Shown here: in pieces, positions 33,514 through 37,594 of the stretch
Layout of the letters: every line of letters begins with the position of its first letter
Position numbering within the stretch: the stretch's first letter is position 1
Origin: Candidatus Aenigmatarchaeota archaeon
GTDB lineage: Archaea > Aenigmatarchaeota > Aenigmatarchaeia > CG10238-14
Length of the DNA: 37,594 bases
Assembly (NCBI GenBank): GCA_026414305.1
Contig: JAOAJH010000007.1
Coordinates: 1-37,594 of the forward strand
Direction: 5' to 3'
Position numbers and translations under genes: made by a program
Notes under the pieces: generated by a model
The model's database searches: none
Seen by the model: only the letters and a program-made list of their open reading frames with translations
What the model was told of the DNA's origin: nothing

Positions 33514-33525
33514 AAATATTTTAAT
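33514..33525 (+). promoter_or_regulatory. TATA box of the M50-like gene
   Basis: AAATATTTTAAT is centred about 27 bp before ATG 33547. This supports that start over the upstream in-frame ATG at 33508. Confidence 0.5.
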
Positions 33526-33546
33526 CTAAAACTTCAAAACATTATT

Positions 33547-34113
33547 ATGAAATTTTCAAATGATGAGTTCAGAGACGTCATGATTTCAATACCTGTTATG
33601 ACTCTTTTTTACACTTTCCCTGAGTGGAGCATGAACTTTATCATATACTTTTTGATAATTTTTTTCTCTTTTATGCTTAAACAGATAATGCATAAAATGG
33701 TTGCAAAAAAACTTCAGTGCACGGCAACTTATAAATTACACATGCCTTTTTTCATATTCGGCTTGTGGCTAATGATTTTAAAACCAGTTTTAGGCTTGGC
33801 GTTTCTTGTTGTTGGCAGCATAGAAATAGCGCCATACAAGTTTGGAAGGTGGGGTATAAAACTAGTCAAATTGACTCCATATGATTTGGGTGTGATAACA
33901 CTAGCCGGTACAATGGTAAATCTTTTACTAGCTTATACATTTCTTTTTGTAGAAACAGATTTAGCGAAAACAATAGTAAGAATAAACTCAATGCTTGTCA
34001 TATTCAACATGATACCATTTCCCCAGTTTGACGGAAGCAAGGTTTTCATGTGGACAATATGGGGATGGCTTTTTATTTCTTTGCTTGGTATTATTCCATT
34101 ATTGCTGATATGA
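33547..34113 (+). CDS. M50 site-2-protease-like membrane protein with degenerate zinc motif
   Basis: The 188-residue protein has about five to six membrane helices and the general order of archaeal M50 proteases. A helix contains the position of HExxH, followed by MVAKKLQCTATYKL, then an AGTMVNLLLA helix (like the family's aGPltN), then FNMIPFPQFDGSK with aspartate D162. The HExxH position reads K45-Q46-I-M-H49, so the first zinc histidine and the catalytic glutamate are missing. It is therefore probably not a protease in the usual way and may be a binding or chaperone-like pseudoprotease. It is likely cotranscribed with the VTT protein 10 bp downstream. Confidence 0.75.
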   Translation: MKFSNDEFRDVMISIPVMTLFYTFPEWSMNFIIYFLIIFFSFMLKQIMHKMVAKKLQCTATYKLHMPFFIFGLWLMILKPVLGLAFLVVGSIEIAPYKFGRWGIKLVKLTPYDLGVITLAGTMVNLLLAYTFLFVETDLAKTIVRINSMLVIFNMIPFPQFDGSKVFMWTIWGWLFISLLGIIPLLLI

Positions 34114-34123
34114 GGCTATGAAG

Positions 34124-34627
34124 ATGGCAGTAAGTTTGATGGATTTTTTGTTTGAAGTTTTTGCTTTTCTAGATCAACTTGGTTATATAGGCCTTGCAAT
34201 AACGTCTATGCTTTCAAGCGCACTTTTCATTCCCTTTCCATTGCCAATAGTAGTTTTTACCATGGGTGCAAACATGAATCCGATATTAGTCGCTTTGATA
34301 GCAGCTTTATTTAGCACCGTAGGCAGCAGCGTAAAATATCTTATAGGTTTGGGTGGAAAGGAAATTTTAGAGAAAAAATACGAAAAAGAAATAAGCAAAG
34401 TTAGAGAAGCCTTTGAAAAATACAAGTTCTTTTGGTGGCTTTTTGCAGTTGGGTTAACACCGTTTCCAGATGATCCTGTCAGCATCTTTTGCGGCATAGT
34501 CAAATATGATTTCAAAAAATATTTCCTATCAATGTTTTTAGGCAGATTGGTATTATACCTTGTAGTTTCACTTGCCGGATATTATTCAATATCAGCTTTG
34601 GTAAAAATAATAAATGTTACAACATAA
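34124..34627 (+). CDS. VTT/DedA-like (SNARE-associated) membrane protein
   Basis: The 167-residue protein has the VTT pattern: a hydrophobic re-entrant segment with FIPFPLPIVVFTMG, a GSSVKYLIGLGGKEIL segment, a charged loop and FPDDPVSIFCGIVKYDFKKYF, then a GRLVLYLVVSLAGYY helix. Such proteins are linked to lipid or membrane-carrier transport. ATG 34124 is preferred over ATG 34118 because a GAGG Shine-Dalgarno ends eight bases before it. The 3' end overlaps the convergent methyltransferase gene by 11 bp. Confidence 0.8.
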   Translation: MAVSLMDFLFEVFAFLDQLGYIGLAITSMLSSALFIPFPLPIVVFTMGANMNPILVALIAALFSTVGSSVKYLIGLGGKEILEKKYEKEISKVREAFEKYKFFWWLFAVGLTPFPDDPVSIFCGIVKYDFKKYFLSMFLGRLVLYLVVSLAGYYSISALVKIINVTT

Positions 34628-35372
34628 GATCTATGCAATATTTGTTAACTCTGGGCGCGTATGGCAAAACTTTTTTTATGAAAAATTTTTTTGCATTTAT
34701 TTTTTTTGCAATATCTTGAGCCACTTCTTGTATTTCCTCCTCGCCTCTTATGACATAAAGATGAATCCAACCGTTTGGTTTGATGCAATCTAAAGCCTCA
34801 TCAAGAAACAACTCTGATTTGTGAGGCAAAGGCATTATAATTCGGTCAAATTCTTTTGAATATTTTTTAGCTTCTTTTTTTACATCACCTAGAACCGCTT
34901 TTATTTTTCCTTGTAATTTGTTTATTTCTATGTTTTTTTTCATATATTTGACTGCGTCTTGATTTATTTCAATTGCGACAATCTCAACATCAGGTTGCTT
35001 TTTGGCTATTGCAACCGCTATAGGTCCTATGCCCGCAAACATCAACATTATTTTTTCCCCTTTTTGCACAAGTGAAGCCAATCTTTGCCTTTCAGTGCCC
35101 TCTCTTGGAGAAAAGTATACTTTTCTTGGATCTAAAAAAAGTCTATAACCATATTCAATGTGGACTACTTTTGTATCTTTGTTCCCACAGATAATTCTGT
35201 ATGATCTTGTCCTTATGACCCCCTTTCTTTCTGACATTTTTTTCAGAACTGTTTTAACGTTCTTGTGCTTATTCATTATATCCTCTGCAATTTTTTTACT
35301 GTTTTCGCCTTTTTCAATTTCGACTATTGCTATTGCTTTGTCTCTATTACCAATAATTTCATAACCACCCAT
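34617..35372 (-). CDS. Trm5-like tRNA methyltransferase (COG2520)
   Basis: The 251-residue protein has an N-terminal strand-rich region with RTRSYRIICG, the family phrase LFLDPRKVYFSPREGTERQR, a SAM-binding motif MLMFAGIGPIAVAIAKK followed by an acidic EIN strand end, and the catalytic-loop region IIMPLPHKSELFLDEAL. It resembles the Trm5/TYW2 family that modifies position 37 of tRNA. A Trm5 (m1G37) role is more likely, as TYW2 is an add-on pathway, but the two cannot be separated here. The short length suggests the N-terminal D1 domain of larger Trm5 is reduced. Confidence 0.85.
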   Translation of the reverse strand: MGGYEIIGNRDKAIAIVEIEKGENSKKIAEDIMNKHKNVKTVLKKMSERKGVIRTRSYRIICGNKDTKVVHIEYGYRLFLDPRKVYFSPREGTERQRLASLVQKGEKIMLMFAGIGPIAVAIAKKQPDVEIVAIEINQDAVKYMKKNIEINKLQGKIKAVLGDVKKEAKKYSKEFDRIIMPLPHKSELFLDEALDCIKPNGWIHLYVIRGEEEIQEVAQDIAKKINAKKFFIKKVLPYAPRVNKYCIDLML

Positions 35373-35387
35373 AAATCAGATTTATAA

Positions 35388-35397
35388 TTATAAAACT
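35388..35397 (+). promoter_or_regulatory. TATA box of the dphB gene
   Basis: ATTATAAAAC is centred about 26 bp before the ATG at 35419 and predicts a leaderless dphB-DUF357 transcript. Confidence 0.55.
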
Positions 35398-35418
35398 ATT
35401 AAAATCAACTGTGTTAAT

Positions 35419-36192
35419 ATGCTGATATTCATAAGCATCGGGTTGAATGATGAAAATGACATGAGCCTTAAAGCATTAAACACAGCAAGAGAATGTGACA
35501 TGCTTTTTGCAGAATTCTATACGCATAAACTAAACACAACTAAAGAGAGATTGGAAGAGTTTATAGGCAAGCAGATAATAAAATTAAGCAGAAAGCAGCT
35601 TGAAGAAGAGACAGAGATAATTCTTGAGCCAGCCAAGACAAAAAAAGTGGGCTTGCTTGTTGGAGGCGATGCGTTTTGTGCAACGACTCATATTGCTTTA
35701 AAACATGAAGCAATGAAACTTGGGATTGAAACAAAAGTAATTCATGGATCTTCAATTTTTTCTGCAATAGGTGAAATAGGATTGCATATGTATAAATTCG
35801 GTACAACTGTTACAGTGCCTTTTCTTGAAAAATTGATGGGTAAGCTACCGATCTCTGCTTATGAAAGAATAAAAGACAATAAAGAAAGAGGTTTACATAC
35901 GCTAATTCTTTTTGATATAATTGAAGAAGAAAAAAGATACATGACACCAAAAGAAGCAATGGAAATTCTTTTATCGATTGAAGAAAAAATGAGAGATCAT
36001 GTTTTTACAGAATACACAGAAATTATTGTTTTTGCAAGAGCTGGAAGTGAAAATCAACTAATAAAATATGGTACAGTTAAAGAGCTAATTGATCATGATT
36101 TTGGCGAGCCGCCTATGTGCATAATTCTTCCTGGATCATTACATTTTACAGAGAGAGAATATTTGGAGATGTTGAAAAATGATAAAGGATAG
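35419..36192 (+). CDS. dphB: Diphthine synthase
   Basis: The 257-residue protein belongs to the tetrapyrrole-methylase fold: FISIGLNDENDMSLKAL at the start, GGDAFCATTHIAL for the SAM site, and IHGSSIFSAIGEIGLHMYKFGTTVTVPF, a strong diphthine synthase signature. It methylates the modified histidine of elongation factor 2. Residues near the C-terminus (LPGSLHFTEREYLE) are typical. The end overlaps the DUF357 gene by 14 bp. Confidence 0.95.
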   Translation: MLIFISIGLNDENDMSLKALNTARECDMLFAEFYTHKLNTTKERLEEFIGKQIIKLSRKQLEEETEIILEPAKTKKVGLLVGGDAFCATTHIALKHEAMKLGIETKVIHGSSIFSAIGEIGLHMYKFGTTVTVPFLEKLMGKLPISAYERIKDNKERGLHTLILFDIIEEEKRYMTPKEAMEILLSIEEKMRDHVFTEYTEIIVFARAGSENQLIKYGTVKELIDHDFGEPPMCIILPGSLHFTEREYLEMLKNDKG

Positions 36193-36412
36193 AATTCCTA
36201 GAGAAGAAATAGAAAAATGGATGGAAAAACTTGAAAAAAAATTGAAAGACGTCAAAATAAGTAAAGAAAATGAAAATTTTGTTAAAAACATTAACGCTTA
36301 TGTCAAGGATTGCAAATATTGGATTGAAAAAGGAGATTATGTCAAGGCATGGGAAGTTATATCATTTGCATGGGGCTTGTATGAAGCAGGAGTTGAGCTT
36401 AACTTTATTTGA
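36179..36412 (+). CDS. DUF357-family small helical protein
   Basis: The 77-residue protein has the helical DUF357 pattern, ending with YVKDCKYWIEKGDYVKAWEVISFAWGLYEAG. The KGDYVKAWEVISFAWG part is the family's best-conserved stretch. Its function is unknown. It overlaps dphB and is cotranscribed with it, a pairing also plausible as a conserved archaeal neighbourhood. It overlaps the convergent membrane-protein gene by 8 bp. Confidence 0.85.
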   Translation: MIKDRIPREEIEKWMEKLEKKLKDVKISKENENFVKNINAYVKDCKYWIEKGDYVKAWEVISFAWGLYEAGVELNFI

Positions 36413-37007
36413 ATTTACTTTCTGGAATGAAAACATACTTTTTGTTCCTTTCATCTTCTGATAATTCCTTTTCATCTTTTATGACAAACCCTATTATAAT
36501 AACAGTTGCTATTACAAGAATTATCAAAGCAACATCTTTTCCGCTTATGTTGACACCAGGCGGAATCAAGTTTGAAAACAGCTTTACGCCACCGCTAGAA
36601 ACAAACATGGCTAGTATTATCAATGCACCGACAAGCAATACAGGCCCTACCCTTTGAACAACCCAATTTTCTTGCTTAAAGAAAGGCGACCATATAAACA
36701 TTGAAACAACCATTGCAAATACCATCAACAATATCAAAGCAATTGATGATTGAGTGAAAAATGTTGCAAAGAAGTTGCTTATAGGTATAGCAGCAGGTGA
36801 AAATATTGTAACATACATAGCAGCTATAAATGAAACTAGAGCAGAAATTTTATTTCCAGTCGGATCAGTTCCACTTATTTTGAATAATCCCATTCTTTTT
36901 AGTAACCCAAAAAATATTGCAAAAGTCAGCAGAAAAGGCAGATAAACTTCATACACACCTTGCGTTTTTAGAACTCCTATCAATCCTTGCAAAGCATTTT
37001 CCGCCAT
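36405..37007 (-). CDS. Five-helix membrane protein, paralogue of the next gene
   Basis: ATG 37007 gives MAENALQGLIGVLKTQ and about 200 residues. It starts 7 bp after the stop of the upstream copy, so I prefer it to the in-frame ATG at 37022. There are five hydrophobic helices, with the loop GGVKLFSNLIPPGVNISG between helices 4 and 5, and a charged tail (DEKELSEDERNKKYVF). It is the diverged twin of the gene at 37015. I recognise no family. Small membrane protein pairs in tandem may form hetero-oligomers, which is only inference. Confidence 0.75.
   Translation of the reverse strand: MAENALQGLIGVLKTQGVYEVYLPFLLTFAIFFGLLKRMGLFKISGTDPTGNKISALVSFIAAMYVTIFSPAAIPISNFFATFFTQSSIALILLMVFAMVVSMFIWSPFFKQENWVVQRVGPVLLVGALIILAMFVSSGGVKLFSNLIPPGVNISGKDVALIILVIATVIIIGFVIKDEKELSEDERNKKYVFIPESKFK
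36496..36608. repeat. Nearly identical patch shared by the tandem membrane-protein genes (copy 1)
   Basis: This 113-bp stretch matches 37082-37194 with only two mismatches that I can see. It covers helix 5 and the loop before it. Flanking parts of the genes differ much more, including in length. Confidence 0.9.
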
Positions 37008-37014
37008 TATATCA

Positions 37015-37594
37015 CTATGCATTTACAACATGAATATAATCTTTTTGTGGGGCAGGACCCTCTCTTGTCACTGCACTTATAATAATAACAGTTGCTATTA
37101 CAAGAATTATCAAAGCAACATCTTCCCCGCTTATGTTGACACCAGGCGGAATCAAGTTTGAAAACAGCTTTACGCCACCGCTAGAAACAAACATACCCAA
37201 AACAATCAAGCCACCAACTCCTAATATTATAGGCACAGCATCCTTACCAAATTCAAAAATCTTTTTTTGGGAAAAGAAAGGTGACCATAAAAACATTGAA
37301 ACAACCATTGCAAATACCATCAACAATATCAAAGCAATTGATGATTGAGTGAAGAATGTTGCAAAAAAATGGCTTATAGGTATGGCGGCTGGTGAAAATA
37401 TTGTAACATACATTGCAGCTATGAATGCAATTAATGCAGAAATTTTGTTGCCTGAATCATCTGGTTTTCCGTCAGAAGTCAATGTTTTGAACAGCCCCAT
37501 TCTTCTCAACAATCCATAAAATATTGCAAAAGTCAGCAGAAAAGGCAGATAAACTTCATACACACCCTGCGTTTTTAGAACTCCTATCAATCCT
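37015..37594 (-). CDS. Five-helix membrane protein, second tandem copy (5' end outside window)
   Basis: The reading frame runs off the right edge, so the N-terminus is missing; the first visible residues are GLIGVLKTQ, matching codon 8 onward of the neighbour. Five helices are in the same positions as in the neighbouring copy, but the linker after helix 1 is longer (TSDGKPDDSGNK) and the C-terminal tail is different (REGPAPQKDYIHVVNA). The gene is upstream of and probably cotranscribed with the other copy. Function is unknown. Confidence 0.75.
   Translation of the reverse strand, partial: GLIGVLKTQGVYEVYLPFLLTFAIFYGLLRRMGLFKTLTSDGKPDDSGNKISALIAFIAAMYVTIFSPAAIPISHFFATFFTQSSIALILLMVFAMVVSMFLWSPFFSQKKIFEFGKDAVPIILGVGGLIVLGMFVSSGGVKLFSNLIPPGVNISGEDVALIILVIATVIIISAVTREGPAPQKDYIHVVNA
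37082..37194. repeat. Nearly identical patch shared by the tandem membrane-protein genes (copy 2)
   Basis: Counterpart of 36496-36608 at an offset of 586 bp. A second patch, near the 5' ends (36904-36984 against 37518-37594), is almost identical as well. Confidence 0.9.

Noticed and set aside
1-37594. CRISPR arrays, insertion sequences, integrases or attachment sites
   Set aside because: I found no regularly spaced direct repeats, transposase motifs or terminal inverted repeats; the only tandem repeat is the in-gene 9-bp array at 482-508.

Overview
The window is a compact, AT-rich archaeal chromosome segment. Eukaryote-type ribosomal proteins (eL18, eS17, eS27, eL42), aIF2-beta, GINS, an archaeo-eukaryotic primase, diphthine synthase, a PIN-KH ATPase, a tRNA gene without encoded CCA and TATA boxes about 26 bp upstream of start codons all point to Archaea. 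The small proteins, the shortened and apparently fused primase and the unusually rich set of secreted proteins suggest a DPANN-type lineage, possibly close to Aenigmarchaeota. The phylum assignment is inference.

Region 1 (1-15200) is almost entirely cell-surface genes. At its centre is a plus-strand operon: a 660-residue single-pass surface protein, a 2204-residue transmembrane protein, and a 404-residue cytoplasmic coiled-coil protein whose start overlaps the preceding stop. The giant protein joins a seven-repeat beta-propeller, Ig-like domains and Cys-rich knots outside the cell to a HerA/FtsK-type ATPase inside. On both sides lie minus-strand genes for secreted proteins. Two of these (198 and 802 residues) share a C-terminal four-cysteine module that ends exactly on a cysteine. 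A beta-helix protein and two small Lys-tailed membrane proteins complete the region. This is the best candidate for an undescribed system.

Region 2 (15200-20430) has aIF2-beta with an RPA-type OB protein, a run of small secreted or membrane genes (one with six Cys-pair repeats), a membrane-anchored winged-helix regulator, the eL18-uL13-uS9 operon and tRNA-Gly(CCC).

Region 3 (20430-31200) holds an aCPSF2-like beta-CASP nuclease, three small unknown genes, RNA 3'-phosphate cyclase, ornithine carbamoyltransferase, a primase-GINS-eL42-eS27-glycyl-tRNA synthetase operon, eS17, a candidate structured RNA, an MgtC-like protein and the PIN-KH ATPase.

Region 4 (31200-37594) holds a 41-residue zinc-ribbon gene with a leaderless GTG start, histidyl-tRNA synthetase with a patatin, a degenerate M50 protease homologue with a VTT/DedA-like protein, a Trm5-like methyltransferase, diphthine synthase with a DUF357 protein, and two tandem five-helix membrane protein genes that are nearly identical in patches. 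The last runs off the window.

Genome style: eight of nine convergent gene pairs overlap at their 3' ends, and the exception contains the candidate RNA. First genes of transcription units look leaderless. Several internal genes have GGTG-type Shine-Dalgarno sites. No gap longer than 300 bases lacks a gene. I see no insertion sequence, CRISPR array or rRNA.
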